64,000 nucleotides of DNA from Antedon mediterranea (GCF_964355755.1 NC_092677.1:25390101-25454100), one strand, 5' to 3'; positions 1 through 13,465 are shown, counted from the stretch's first letter. A program made the numbers and translations. Notes: generated by a model from the letters alone, not told the origin.

Positions 1-783
1 AAATTCAATAAAACTTCGAATCACATATTCATAAGTCTGATTTTATAAATCTTTATTTTTTATGATTTTGACGGACAACACATCTTTAAAATCTCACCTA
101 AATCCTGTTGGCTTTCAGAAAATTGGATTCTTATTTTTTCTCTTAGTGTTTTTTCCCCTGATTAAAATTTTGGACAAATACGGCCATATAAACATTTTCT
201 TTCACTAATTATTTTCGTGACAAATAATATCTTTATAATTGATCCAAGGAATAGGATGAACAAAGTAGAGCTCAAATATTGATAAGGACAAGATATTGAT
301 GTAACTTTATTTTCATATCTTTGGACTACTACCAGTAAAATGTCCTTCGTTTTATCTAATTCCTTCCTCTACTCAACAACAAAATTTCTTCCAGTAATGA
401 AGTTCCTCAATATTTGATACTTTTTTGTTACAAAGGGATGTACAGTACTTTTTAAGGAAATACTTGGTTATAAATTGTTATTGTTAATATAATTAATTGT
501 GACCACATTTATAAATAGCATCTGTTTTTTCCCACAAGCAGATGTACAGTAAGGAAAGGAAATACTGTAGTACAATCCATTTTAAACTTTCCCTGCTTAA
601 AATTACAAGGATCATTGTTGATTCACAATAATTAAAGCCCCCTTCCCTACGTTTTTTAGATCTAATTTAAGATCACAAACTATATTTAATGTAAAAATAA
701 TACTATGGTCCTATTGCGATAACTTTTTTCGTCTTTAAACGGTTTAATATAAAATAAATCGATTCTAATAATTATAGCGGCCC

Positions 784-812
784 GCTATAAATCCCAAAAT
801 GCATTGCGCGCG
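784..812. promoter_or_regulatory. ZNF143/THAP11-like promoter motif
   Basis: ataaatcccaaaatgcattg plus gcgcg resembles the SBS consensus around TCCCAGAATGCATTGCG. Surrounding 780-1100 is CpG-richer than its neighbourhood. No start exon could be assigned. Confidence 0.3.
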
Positions 813-1322
813 GATTGATATTTTTGTTTTTCACCTGTAATTCGCCCACTTTTCGATCGATCGTGAAGCCAAAACAAATGGAAGACTCCTAACTTTTCAG
901 CGAAAATACCGGGTTTTCCCCAATTTGTATCAACGGAGTCTGGCAAAAATAGAAAGACAATTAATGCAGCAACTATACAACGTCAGGCTAGGTATATAGC
1001 TAGCGTACGATGTTCGTACGTTATCGATGTTTACCAGCTAGGCCTACAAAACTAAGCCTAGCTAGGCTAGGCCTAAGACCGTCCACGAGATGTCGATCGC
1101 CGCGAGCTACTTAGGTAGTGCATTGTTTCTCACTTTTTATCATAATTTACCATAAAACGTACATTTAAGACAAGGAATGACATGGTTTAATGTTTTTAAA
1201 GTGATATATGTATTATTTTCCAAAAAACGTCCAAAATTGCAGGGAAGGGGTCTTTAAGTAAAACACCTCCTTGTCTTTATTTGGTCCCGAAGGTTTCCCC
1301 ATTTAAAGGAAATAAGGGTTCT

Positions 1323-1490
1323 AAAGCTCTGTCTACACTATCAAAATATTTCCACAACAAAATGTGTGATGTGCCCAAATATGGTAGTGATATCTCCAAA
1401 TATGATAGTGACATGACATCATCATGTCTATATATGGCCACATCACTTTTTTTTTGTCACAAAAAAGTTTGATAGTGTAGACAGAGCTTT
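1323..1490. mobile_element. MITE family A copy
   Basis: Intact ends aaagctctgtctacacta and tagtgtagacagagcttt, with the internal ggtagtgatat motif. In the presumed downstream intron of the PCSK7-like gene. Confidence 0.85.
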
Positions 1491-2291
1491 TGTATTAAAT
1501 TCTAATATCAAAGACCATACAGAAAAGGAAGCGTCACTTGCTGTAGCATGTACATTATGTGATGCTTTTATTAAATATGTCACATGGGACTATATTTAAC
1601 TTTAACATTTAAAAATAAATCCATGATACAAAATACATGCATTTTTGTTTATTTATAATAAAATATTAATTTTTCAATCTAAAACAACAAATTTAGCATT
1701 TTATTCAAATCTTGTATCTATCTTGTTCAATTTTGCTTTATTTATTGTAAACAGATCTGTTGCGTTTAAAACTTTTTCACATTTGTGAAGAACGTAATGG
1801 TATTGTCAATTTGAATGGTAAATTGCTTAATTACGGTAATGACTTTAGAAGATTTAAGCGAATTCTCACGGGAAAACGTTCGCAAATGTTTCAATGTTCC
1901 AGGAAATTATGAAATCTTACAGTAAAACCATTCATATCCTTTGAGAAATTGCACTAAATCTGAATTATTTGTAAAAGATATGAATATAGCAAAAACAACA
2001 TAACATTTTTTAACATACCATAAATAATTTTTATTACTGAAAAAATATAATTTGTTTTAAATGCAAGTAATCTAAATAGTTTAAATTTGAATTTGACATT
2101 TTTTTCCATTAAAAAAATCAATTTTAAACATGGAAATCAGAGAATATTAATAACAAAATACCAAAGTGTAATCCTTGCCATTTGATTGGTTGATTTGTAT
2201 CACATGCCATGCATTATTTGGATCTATCCTCATGGTTAGTGACACACTATTGCACATTTAGGTTTTTGTAAACCTTTTGATAATTTTGAGT

Positions 2292-2432
2292 AAAGCTCTG
2301 TCTACACTATCAAACTTTATGGGACAAAAAGTGTGATGTACCCAAATATGGTGGTGATATGACATCATGTCTATATATGGGCACATCACATTTTTTTGTC
2401 ACATAAAGTCTGATAGTGTAGACAGAGCTTAA
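2292..2432. mobile_element. MITE family A copy
   Basis: Both terminal inverted repeats present; compact 141-bp version with a single central ggtggtgatatgacatcatg. Preceded by about 95 bp that recurs before the copy at 5802. Confidence 0.85.
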
Positions 2433-3104
2433 GACTGGCGACTGGTACACATTGTACAAAATCCAATTCCAAGCAAAATTATTAAAGACAGTTTTATGAA
2501 TACAATTAAGCTACAGAATTTTCAATCTTCTGAAAAAATTAATTTGTTTTTGGTATGCAAACAATTTGATTGAATCTGAATTGAAAACAGAATCTTTCAA
2601 AAATTAATGATTTTAAAATACACATACAGAAGAAAATCATACCTTCATTTTTGATTCAATATTATTTTTCAAATTTCTAAAATTTCATAATCTTCACTTG
2701 ATAAATCAACATTTTGCGTGAGAATAGCACATCGGGCAATTTTCTTTTATTAAAGAAATTCGGACAAAAGATATTTGCATTTAAATTAGAAGCCATATTG
2801 TGCATTTTATTGCGATCAACATATACTGTAACTTTTACATAAAACGTATAACCTTCAGTAAAATATTGCACACAAATCCCATTAACATGAGGATTGCTTT
2901 TATTAAAAATTTAACAAAAGATTTCATTGGCAATCTTATCAAAAGAAAACAAATGTATGCACTGTAAAATTTTAACAAAATGATTCTACTGTAGAGAAGT
3001 CACTACCTCCCCTGTGTTTATTAAGGGGGGGGGGGAGAGAGAGAGATGGGAGGGGATGTACATTAACCATACTAATCATTATATTGTTTATTAATTAATA
3101 ATAA

Positions 3105-3415
3105 TAATATCCTGGATTTATAGATTTATATAGCGCCTAATGTTGTAAAACCTCTAAGTGCTGAACATTATTACCCCAGTAATTTTTTTTTTTTGATCAA
3201 ACACGTATGGAAACATACTCTCATAATGCAGCTAGTAATCAGAGCAAAGTTGTGTCTTGATCTAACTGGTACCCATTTATACACCTGGGTGGAGAGACAC
3301 AAATGTAAGTAAAGTATCTTGCCTAAAGGATACAAGCAATGCGGCAAGAGTTAGAATCGAACCTCGATATCACAATCAGTAGTCGAACGTCCAACACACT
3401 GCGCCACACGCCCTT
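3105..3415 (-). mobile_element. tRNA-derived SINE, family 2
   Basis: Reverse-oriented copy of the element at 3856. The left end holds the tail motif (tatagcgcctaatgttgt); the right end holds the tRNA-like head with B box (agaatcgaacc on plus) and A box (cactgcgccacac). Confidence 0.7.
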
Positions 3416-3855
3416 ATTACCGTGACATTGATAACCTCATATTAAAAATAAATATTCAAAATTAAATAGAGAATATGGAGACAAAAGACAGTTATAAACC
3501 TGCAAAAAGGCAGGTGACAAGTTAGACAAGGTAGATAGATAATGTAGGCCTCATAAACTTTACATCAAAACAAAGTAATTTTATAAATGGTTAATGCAGT
3601 AACTGCAGTACAGTAGACTTAGTATTAGTAAATTTTACATGATGTTTTCCTTTCCCAAGTACAGTACTATACAGTACAGGAATGAGTCTCTCCTTGCATC
3701 ATTCCAATAGGGAATAGGAATAGCTTTGTAATTATTTTTAGTATCATGTTTTATTTCATCAAACAATGGTTGTACAATCCGAGAACATTTTCACGACTTT
3801 TTTTATTGAAATCATTCGTACCCTACATGCTTTCATATCATGAACTGAACATAGT

Positions 3856-4160
3856 GAGGGTGTGTGGCTCTGTGTGTTGGACGCTGGATTACTGATTATG
3901 AGATCGTGGTTCGAATCCAACTCTCTCTACAATTTCTTGTATCCTTAGGAAGACACTTTACTTACATTTGCCTCTCTCTACTCAGGTATAAAATGAGTTT
4001 GATCAAGACACAACTTTGCGCCGATTACTAGCTGCATTGGGAGTATGTTTCCATATGTGTTTGATCCAAAAATGACCAGGGTAATAATGCTTGTGAAGCG
4101 CCTTTGAGCATGATTACTCATAAAAAGGGCGCTATATAAATATGGTATTATTATTAATAA
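3856..4160 (+). mobile_element. tRNA-derived SINE, family 2
   Basis: Head: A box tgtggctctgtgtgttgga and B box gtggttcgaatcc. The tail reads gaagcgcctttgagcatg then gcgctatataaatatgg with (att)n. It ends about 115 bp from PCSK7 exon 2. Confidence 0.75.
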
Positions 4161-4274
4161 CATAAATGTGTCCAATTACTGGACCGTACCATTTTGCTAT
4201 CGTGGGAAGCCGTCCGTTAGCATGCTGTCTGATGCTGCAATGCATAAAAATAATAAAAATAATTGTATTCTTAC

Positions 4275-7200
4275 CATCGTCAATGACAGCTATGACAACG
4301 CCCGTCCCTGTTATATTATACTCCCATAATTTGGTGACATTTATATCCATCTCTGGGTATTTGTCATTATGCTATGGAAATAAAAAACAAGTTTTCGTTA
4401 GTATTTTATACTCTGAATGATACGTTGTTTTATATAGACAATGTTTATTACATTCAACTACATTTAAATGCAATACAGCAGACTTCTATTAAGTGTCTGA
4501 TCTAAAGCTCTGTCTACACTATCAAACTAGTTTGACAAAAAATGTGTGATGTGCCTAAATATTTAGTAATGTGCCCAAATATGGTAGTGATATGTTTAAA
4601 TATGGTAGTGATATGACATAATCATGTCCATATATGGGCACATCACATTTTTTTGTCACATAAAATTTGTTATGTATATAATAAATAATGCAGGTACAGT
4701 ATTGCCCTTCTTTCGGAAAGTTTCCCTTTAATTTAATCCATTGATTCAAGAACATGTGTATCGAGTCCCGTTTTTTTTTTTTTTTTGCAATTATGTGTGT
4801 GTACATAATATATTATCTATTTATTATTTTAATAATAATTGTCAATCTTCATGAAGAATTTCTGTTGTTATTTTATATGATGATGATGGACAAATAAAGC
4901 ATTTCAGTATTCAGTACATACTGCTACAGTATTTTATTCATTACAATAGATTTGTAGGAAAACGAATTTATAAATAGAATATTATTATTAATTATGCCTT
5001 CGTTTTTATTTTTTTTTATTTATTCAATTTCTGCCATATACATACAAAGAAGACAAAACAATTATAAAAGGAGGCACGGAAAGACCAAACAGGTGCTAAA
5101 CACCTATGCTAGTTGGTCAACCCAGAACAGAGAAAAATAAATAAATTACGTTCTACAATAAAAGCATCGACAAGAAAGCGACCAACTACACACATTTTCA
5201 ATATCAAAATTATTTAAAAAATAAATATTGAGATAATTAAGTAATTTGGTTTTGTTGTTCTTTAAACTAATCAGGGCCTTAATTGTGTCCATGTCCTTTC
5301 TCGATGGTTTAAAGTATTATTATTAACAGAATGTGTTTGCAATTGTTGAGAGATGTATCTTTAATAAATATTTTTTATTTCTTAATAGAATAAATAAGAG
5401 AAGCCTGATAATTTTTTTTCATTTGTCCGAAAAGTAGTGTAGTTTATATCGGTTCAGTACAACTACTGTAGTGGCACTGCATAGTATCTTTATAACATCC
5501 AGTACATTTTGTCCAGGTTCCTTTTATTTTTCTAAGTAGTACTATAGTTCCTGTTTCTTTTCTTATCTTATTTGTGCAATTGTGAAAACATGAAAAGTAT
5601 ACTAAGTGTCCCTTTATGAAAGTTTTTATTTATGTGCTTTTTAATCATTGTATGTCATTATTCAAATAATACACTGTGCATGCTGCATAATTTTTGTTTT
5701 GCCATTTGATTGGTTGATTTGTATCACATGTCATGCATTATTTCGATTCATCCTCACGATTAGGGATACACTATTGCACATTTAGGTTTTTTAACTTTTG
5801 AGAAGTTCTGTCTACACTATCAAACTTTTGTGACAACAAAATGTGATGTGCCCATATATAGACATGATGATGTCATATCACTACGAAGCACATCACACTT
5901 TTTTTGTCAAACTACATACAGTAGTTTGATAATGTAGACAGAGCTTTAAGCGAGACTGAATTAATTTCTGTTTTCTGGTGCTGTAGGCCTACTGTAGGTA
6001 GTCCTACAGGAAAACATACACCCATTGATTCAAGAACATTGTGTACCGAGTCTCATTGCAAATTGTGCCTGCTGCCAGCCTAGAAAAACAAATTATGCAT
6101 GCAAGCCTTTGTTCCCATCCTCATCAGAAAGCTATTGAGTACAATGAAATTATGACTACTATTATATCTGAGTAAGCTTGTTGAATAACCTTTCATTAAT
6201 CAATACCTTGGCTGCTCAGACAATTTACCTTCAACTTTTAATTTGAACAGAACAAACGCAACAAAGCTATTTAAGGACACACAAATCAATTGTATACAGT
6301 ACGTACTGTTACACAGTACTGTAGTAGAACAATACGTATCGTAGAAAAACAAATTTATATAGAATATTAATTATTTTATATTTAATTTAAAAAAAAAAAT
6401 AATAAGTATGAAAATGGAAATTGTAATGTAATGTGAAGAAAAATTACTTGTAAATTAAACTTTTTTTCGTTTAATATGAACAAAATAAACGTAACAATGC
6501 TCAAAGTAGACACAAATAAATTGTCTACAGTACATACAGTACTGCTATTTTACACATTACAATAGATTTGTAGGAAAAGAAATTAATAAATACAATATTA
6601 ATTTGTCTTTGTTTTTCTTTATTTATTTTATTTTTTCTATCCTTGTCTACTGTACTGTATGTAAAAAAATTGTATTTTTTCTGTTATCCAATTAGTGTAC
6701 TGACAGTTGAAACTTACAAATATTGTTTTATTTTTTTTATTTTTTTATTTTATTTTATGTCTTTAGGCAATGTGGCCAAGGATTACCAATAGAGAATTAA
6801 TCACTGTCCTATCAGATAGGTGGTAATCCCCCTGATACATGGGCTATTGTGTGAACCAGTTCACCGGGGTAAATACTAATAAATACTTATAAAAATCAAA
6901 AGAAGTGTTTACATATTTTTCTCAAAAAATTAAATTGTTTTTTTTTGTATTAAACATAAAAAAAAGGTTAATCAAATTGTTTTGTCAGATCCTTGATTTG
7001 TTCCCTAGAATGTAACCTTGTGTCAACATAATAAGACATAAATGGTAGTAATATATGCAACTTTCATTTTCAGAAAAAAAAATCAATATGTCCCAATTTG
7101 GAGCCATTTTTTTCAAAACTGCCCTTAAATTTAAATCAGGTTCTTAATCATGTCCATGTCCTTTCTTGATGGTTTGTAAGTAACATGTCATATGTACAGT

Positions 7201-10200
7201 ATGTGCAATCGTTTATGCTTGGTTCCCACTAGCGACGCAACGCAAGGACGTAACGCAACGCAAGTGAGTTGACCAATCTCATGCGATGGATTATTCGCTT
7301 GTGATTGCTAACTGTCTATAACTTTGCTTGTCATTGGTTAAAACGCTTGCGTTGCGTTTACGTCCTTGCATTACGTTCTAGTGGGAACCAAGCTTAAGAG
7401 ATGCATCTTCAATTATTCTATTATTATAGAAGAATAAATAAACAAAGGGAAGCCTGATATTAAATGAGTATATGATAAAAGCATTGTAATGTGAATTGAT
7501 TGATAAATTACACTGTAATTTTTTTCATTTGTCCGAAAAGTAGTGTGCTAGTTGGTATCAGTTTAGTACAACTAACAAACAGACTTATCTTTATAGCATC
7601 CAATACATTTTGTCCAGGTTCCTTTTATTTTTCTAAGCAGTACTATAGTTCCTGTTTCTTTTCTTATCTTATTTGTGCAATTGTGAAAAGTAACTATTTA
7701 AACCATGGACATATTCAATTTATAGGTCCATGCTTAAACCATGGAGGTACAGGTAATAACAATAATACTTTAAATAGTTCATTCGTATAGCGCATATAAG
7801 CAACCTCTTAATGCCCTGCACATTATTGCCCCAGTTTAACCAATACCCATTTTATTATATACTCCTAGTTGGAGAGAGGCAAATGCAGGTAAACAGTCTT
7901 GCCTACAGTAGATACAAGTAATGCAACAAGAGTTGGATTCGAACCACGATTTCTTGATCAGTAATCCAACGTTCAAAGCATTGCGCCATGTATACAGTAC
8001 CTCCATGCTTAAACTGGACAGAAAGTCCACTATTTTAAAACTTTGATAAGAATAGTAATACCTGTATAAAAACTCATACACTCTTTTGGTATAATTAAGC
8101 TACAGTACAGTAGATAAATTGTATTGATTTGATTTTTTTTTGTAAGTGTCATGAGCACTCTTATATAAAGTGGTACAATATGTGCTCCATATTAATAATA
8201 TTATTAGTACTTCTTTTGGTATAATTAAGCTACAGTAGATTTTGTATTGATTTGATTTTTTTTTGTAAGTGTCATGAGCACTCTTATATAAAGTGGTACA
8301 GTATGTGTGCCACATTAATAATATTATTAGTATAGTACTATTACATTGCAAATTCAATCCTGAAGATGAATCCATTTTGAACCTTTTTTTTTCTCAGTTT
8401 GTTTTATTACACTGCAGTAATATTGTACTTAGCATTTAAAGGTTATGTTTCTCCTATTATTTCATTGCTTTCTGTTCATCATATTTTAAAATATTATTGA
8501 TACTGAATATTTATGTCATAATGGTAAGCACAGTTTTGATGGCTACTTAAACAGACACTGCTAGATTGAACTGTACGTAGTCCAACATCTAATTACTGTA
8601 TGTTCAAGGGTTAGTTTTAATGGATCACTAAAGCTCTGTCTACACTATCAAATTTATGTAATGTGCCCATATATGGACATGATGATGTCATATCACTACC
8701 ATATTTGTGCATATTCCTACCATATTTGGTCATATCACACTTTTTTTTGTCAAATTTGTTTGATAGTATAGACAGAGCTTAAGAGCCAAACATTCTACGA
8801 TTATATAGCGTGTAATATCACGATATGAGCCGAATCGTGACTTATGATTGCACATACTGTAAAAAATGCATATTAAAATTAAAGCACAAAATGTACAAAC
8901 AAATCGTGAAGAATGTGACATCAATATTCATCACTGTTTCAAAGATCAGATATTGTTGTCAATATCATCACGTACAATATGTTGCATATTTCAAACATGA
9001 AACAGATTTACTGAAACTACTGTATTATGAGAAGTATAGTGTCTTATAACAGTACAGTAGCACAGTGTTAAGCTCTGTCTACACTATCAAAGTAGTTTGA
9101 CAAAAAAAGTGTGATGTGCTAAATATGGTAGTGATATTCCTAAATATGGTAGTGATATGACATCATCATGTCCATATATGGGCACATCTCATAAAGTTTG
9201 ATAGTGTAGACATACTTTAGCTGTAAATAGTTCGGTAATTTGTTAATTTTGCAAATGTAATTTCTGTTCATTCTAGGCCTTTTTATTTTTATATCTGTAT
9301 TTTGTATCATCATTGTATAAAACGACATTTAACTGCTGCATGGAGACTTTAAATTTATATTACAACTTTCAAAAAACAATTAAATCAGGATCATAATTTT
9401 AGGTAAAATGGTTAATAAAACACTAAAAATAAAATATTGACACTCCATCTAAGTTAAGTATTGTACTTTTTGCTCTTTAGTTTCTTTTTGTACAATCCGT
9501 TTCCTTATAATAAAATTGTTTTATTTTTTCCTTTTTATTTTCTATTTATACTTTTATTTTGCACTGACTGACTGCAGAACATTTATTTTTCTTTACTCAT
9601 CAAGTTGATACTGCATACAGTAGTTATCGGTACAGTTTATCCTTACAGTGTTTATTGCAGTTTATAAGGTCAACATTATTTTACTGCAGTTACTGCAGTA
9701 ATTACTGTACATTTTCTTTCTTTGTTTATGTGTCATTCACTGCAATAAACAGTAGGCTGTATAATGATGAATACGGAAAAAGCTTCCTAAAATAATTTCA
9801 TAAACAGGTTTAAACAGTAAACAAATGTACAGTAGTTACTGCAGTAAAATAATTTTTATTGATACTTTTAATTTATGCCTTTAATAATTTAAACTTATCA
9901 CTGAAACAAGCTACAGTAAAATTATGTGTATTACTTGAATGCAATATTGTCACTTTAAAAGTTTTGCTAATAATTTGCTTGATTAATCTTTTGTTACTAA
10001 AAACTGCAAAGTCACTCACAAGTTTAAACTAGTTGTAGCTCCGAAATATCTCATTAATAATAATAATATAATAATCTTGTGTTTTAAAAGTGTTTATAAT
10101 TGGGTCAATCTTAGAAAAATAGAGTGGCTATTATTAAAGTATAAATTTAGCTAAATTACATAATGTATTATTTTAGTCATTACTTTAGTAACTGTATTGT

Positions 10201-12836
10201 AACCTGTTTCGATTCATTAAACCAGTCTATTCATGTTTACCGTTTTTTAACAATGATTTAAAAATAACTATGTGGCACTTCATTTTATGGTCCCATAAAC
10301 TATTTATTTCCTTTTATCATAATTTCCAAAGAGTTAGAAATAGAGCACAGAATATTATCCTGAAAAAAATTAGAGTTTTATTTTTAAAAGTTTTTTAAAG
10401 AAATTGGTTTCAAAAATAGACCGCCAGAGTACCGTACGCTTGGTTTTAACTTTGACGCAATAAAATGACATACTGTTCTCGGCACAATGTACTGCACCTG
10501 TACAGTTGACCAATCACAAACATTAACAAGCAACAGTTTGGGTGATCTCATCATCATGATTGGTCAAATTTCTTACGGCACGCTTATAATATAGACTTGT
10601 GTTGAACTACTGTATATCATTAAACTGTATTTACTGACATTGTATATTAATATTTGGGCACATCACTACTATATTTGGGCACATCACACTTTAAGCTATT
10701 TAACTAAAAAAAGTATCTGCAGTAGAACATCAGATTCTGATAGGACAAAAGAATGATGTTTTCCTTTCCCGAGTACAGGAATGATATCACTACCATATTT
10801 AAGCATATCACTACCATATTTGGGCACATCACTACTATATTTGGGCACATCACACTTTAAGCTATTTAACCAAAAAAATTATCTGCAGTAGAACATCAGA
10901 TTCTGATAGGACAAAAGAATGATGTTTTCCTTTCCCGAGTACAGAAATTATATCACTACCATATTTAAGCATATCACTACCATATTTGGGCACATCACTA
11001 CTATATTTGGGCACATCACACTTTAAGCTATTTAACCAAAAAAATTATCTGCAGTAGAACATCAGATTCTGATAGGACAAAAGAATGATGTTTTCCTTTC
11101 CCGAGTACAGAAATTATATCACTACCATATTTAAGCATATCACTACCATATTTGGGCACATCACTACTATATTTGGGCACATCACACTTTAAGCTATTTA
11201 ACCAAAAAAAGTATCTGCAGTAGAACATCAGATTCTGATAGGACAAAAGAATGATGTTTTCCTTTCCCGAGTACAGGAATGATATCACTACCATATTTAA
11301 GCATATCACTACCATATTTGGGCACATCACACGTTTTTTGATAGTGTAAACAGAGCTTAATATTATGTTAAGAATGGACATGTACTGTAATTATATTAAG
11401 GAGAATTAACATTAGACATGAATATGTTTATATTACAACTTTAACAGCCTGTAGAAAGTCACAGTGCAAAGCAACTACAGTATAATAATACTCGCAGTGC
11501 TCTCATCATACAATAATGTTATGTGCAGATAATATTCAATAAATCAATTTTATTGTAAACAATACAAACGAAAGCAGCTACAGTATACACTGCTGTACTG
11601 TGATGCAGCATTACCTGTACTACAGTACCAATATTTTATTTTCGCTATATTTTTTTTTTAATAATTCACAAAAAATCTAGCAGCAGCAGCTGAATTGTGT
11701 ATGTTAAAGATGTATTGCCCCTTGAAAAACAAAAAATGAAGGTCAAAATATTCTATATTTAAATTGTGGCCATATCAAAGTAATATTAAAGTTATTCACT
11801 TTAAGTCGAAAATTCGAGCCAAAAGTTTACGTAATTAACGTAAATTAATTTGATTACATTTTGTCTGGGAAATCGTTGCAAGCAAAAGTAAACAAAGATT
11901 TCAAACCACGAGTATGCATTATGCATGATGCTAATTAGTGCATTATGCATGATGCTAATTAGGATTGTTTACAACTCATCACGGTTCAGAAGGTGTTCTC
12001 ACACAGATTGCGAGAAAGTTTTATGATTATAGCATACAGAGTAGCCAAACAAGCGCGTTGCATTATGAGATATGTTCTGATCGAAAACTTTGACTGGAAG
12101 TCAAATTTTTTTTTTTAACTAAAAAACGTCTGTATTTCAGTTAAAAATGATTTGACATGCAAAAACATGGAAAATGCAACAAAAAAAGACAAACAAAACA
12201 TGTATAGTCACTGTATGTATGCGTACTGTAATATGGCATGTGTCCAAATATGGTAGTGATATGACATCATCATGTCCATATGGGCGTAACACATTGTTAT
12301 AGAAGACTTACCAAATGCCATTGACGTATATATCCCGGATCACGGAACTCTCTTTTAGTTCGCCTTCGTATCGTCTGTTGAATGTACCACATAATTTCTT
12401 CGTGTTCATCCAACGCTTTTTCAACATCTGCACGTATAACCTCTGTCTGCTCCGTATCGAGAGAGCGGTTTAATGACTGGTTGTAGTTCTCGTGCACAAA
12501 CAAATAATGTTCAGAAAGTTCACCCACTTGTCCGTAATTAAGTAGTCCAGTATCTAAGGAAATCAGCTCAGCTTTTTCGTCCATATTAGTTCTATTTTGT
12601 TCTTTTCTATGCGTATTTAGTTTGATTTTTACAGCCCATGATAATACTTCTTGTTCTTGTATCTCCTCGAGGTCATCTTCCGCGACCTCTAGCGTGCCCT
12701 GCTGTTCAGGGACATAATTTAAGAATACACCTTTGATATAGTTCATCTGAAGCAACCAAACGTACGCCATTATCAGCGCTTGGTTGCGAGAGGGAAGACA
12801 ATACTGTAGAAAACATGATTGTAATACTTTTGTCAT
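4275..12836 (-). CDS. PCSK7: PCSK7-like proprotein convertase, 5' part (two coding exons, 3' part off window)
   Basis: Coding exons 12836-12312 and 4371-4275 (minus strand). Proprotein convertases are secretory-pathway subtilases that cut precursors after basic residues. Exon 1 (175 codons) starts at the first ATG of the open frame and has a hydrophobic signal-like segment at about residues 23-40. The prodomain contains GQVGELSEHYLFVH and ends at an RRRTKR autoprocessing site (cut after residue 162), followed by DPGYIRQWHL. Exon 2 continues in phase 0 with DINVTKLWEYNITG and VVIAVIDDG, where the first Asp of DDG (about 206) is the catalytic Asp. The join gives the same spacing between QWHL and DINV as I recall for human PCSK7. 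Donors are TTG|GTAAGT and G|GTAAGA; the exon 2 acceptor is ttccatag. The catalytic His and Ser exons are not visible in 1-4274 and are presumed to lie off the left edge. Family is secure; PCSK7 rather than another convertase is likely. Confidence 0.87.
4504..4671. mobile_element. MITE family A copy, right end lost
   Basis: Left terminal repeat aaagctctgtctacactatc is intact; the right side stops at gtcacataaaatttg. The internal motif is repeated three times. Confidence 0.8.
5802..5949. mobile_element. MITE family A copy
   Basis: Ends gaagttctgtctacacta and taatgtagacagagcttt; internal part in the opposite sense to the 1323 copy. Shares its left flank with the 2292 copy. Confidence 0.8.
7216..7397. 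mobile_element. MITE family B copy
   Basis: Terminal inverted repeats gcttggttcccactagcgac and ttctagtgggaaccaagc with acgcaacg-rich arms; in the PCSK7 intron. Confidence 0.8.
7765..7995 (-). mobile_element. tRNA-derived SINE, family 2
   Basis: Third copy, reverse orientation. Tail side tatagcgcatataagcaacc; head side ttggattcgaaccacgattt and cattgcgccatgt. Confidence 0.65.
8085..8335. repeat. two-copy tandem repeat, about 125 bp
   Basis: tcttttggtataattaagct followed by gtaagtgtcatgagcactct occurs twice in a row with few differences. Confidence 0.85.
8630..8782. mobile_element. MITE family A copy
   Basis: Both ends intact, with internal cactaccatatttgtgcat and a related second block. Confidence 0.85.
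9069..9219. mobile_element. MITE family A copy
   Basis: Left end taagctctgtctacactatc intact; right end diverged (tagtgtagacatacttt). Confidence 0.8.
10647..11360. repeat. 166-bp tandem array built on MITE family A
   Basis: The segment cctttcccgagtacag recurs with its anchor gagtacag at 10771, 10937, 11103 and 11269, a constant 166-bp period. Each unit joins MITE motifs (catatttgggcacatcac) to about 95 bp of unrelated sequence containing ctgcagtagaacatcagatt. The right boundary is a normal MITE end (tagtgtaaacagagctt). Confidence 0.9.
11640..12230. other. no gene seen upstream of MITE fragment
   Basis: AT-rich intron sequence of the PCSK7-like gene. A short direct repeat (tgcattatgcatgatgctaa) occurs twice at about 11915-11965. 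Nothing else is recognised. Confidence 0.5.
12229..12299. mobile_element. MITE family A internal fragment
   Basis: gtccaaatatggtagtgata and tgacatcatcatgtccatat without terminal repeats, ending about a dozen bases from the splice donor of PCSK7 exon 1. Confidence 0.6.
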
Positions 12837-13321
12837 CTTTGCAGATTGCGCAAAAGTTTGACAGCAGCAGGACAGCACCCTCAAAGGGCCGTTTAACCCA
12901 GCTGCAGTCAAGGACTTAAAATCCTTGTGGTTTAAAAAATCAGGCTATGATTCACATCAATACAAAGCAGGAATATCTACAAAAATAAAATGTAAAAACA
13001 ATACATTAATCTGATTAATGAATATTATTATGAATATACAGTAGTACCATTATCTGATAGGGATGTTACAATACAATTTTATATTCGAGTTGTAGCTAAC
13101 TACATTTAACCTGTTAATTATTTTGCACACCTTTTTTATGTAATCATTATTTTATCTAATTCAGGAGTAGAAAATGTTTAAATGATCCCTAAAAACCCAT
13201 TAATTGGTTTGGGTTATTTTTAACCCCACAACAGTTTATTTAATCCAAATAATGCCTTTACACCGTGCTTAACTTTCACCTACTGTACTGTACTATACAG
13301 TTTGTCAAAAGGAAAAAAGAC

Positions 13322-13465
13322 TTAATTTCTGTCTCCACTATCAAACTTTTTGTGACAAAAAATGTGATGTGCCCAAATATGGTAGTGACATGACATCATC
13401 ATGTCCATAGTTGGGCATATCAAATGTTTTCGTCACATAAAGTTTGATAGTGTAGACAGAGCTTT
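13322..13465. mobile_element. MITE family A copy
   Basis: Diverged left end (ttaatttctgtctccactat) and intact right end; upstream of the PCSK7-like start. Confidence 0.8.

Larger units (their letters stand above)
5700..7700. repeat. local segmental duplications in the PCSK7 intron
   Basis: 2176-2270 recurs at 5700-5791; 4736-4770 recurs at 6023-6057; 4925-5000 recurs at 6543-6615; 5400-5590 recurs at 7500-7690 (catttgtccgaaaagtagtg, tttttctaagyagtactata). The shared order indicates duplication of a larger block, later diverged. Confidence 0.65.

Noticed and set aside
860-962. Minus-strand stretch with good acceptor and donor and an open frame, as a further PCSK7 exon
   Set aside because: The phase would fit, but the peptide does not resemble the convertase sequence expected after DDG.
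11028-11381. 117-codon minus-strand frame
   Set aside because: Product of the 166-bp tandem array derived from MITE sequence.
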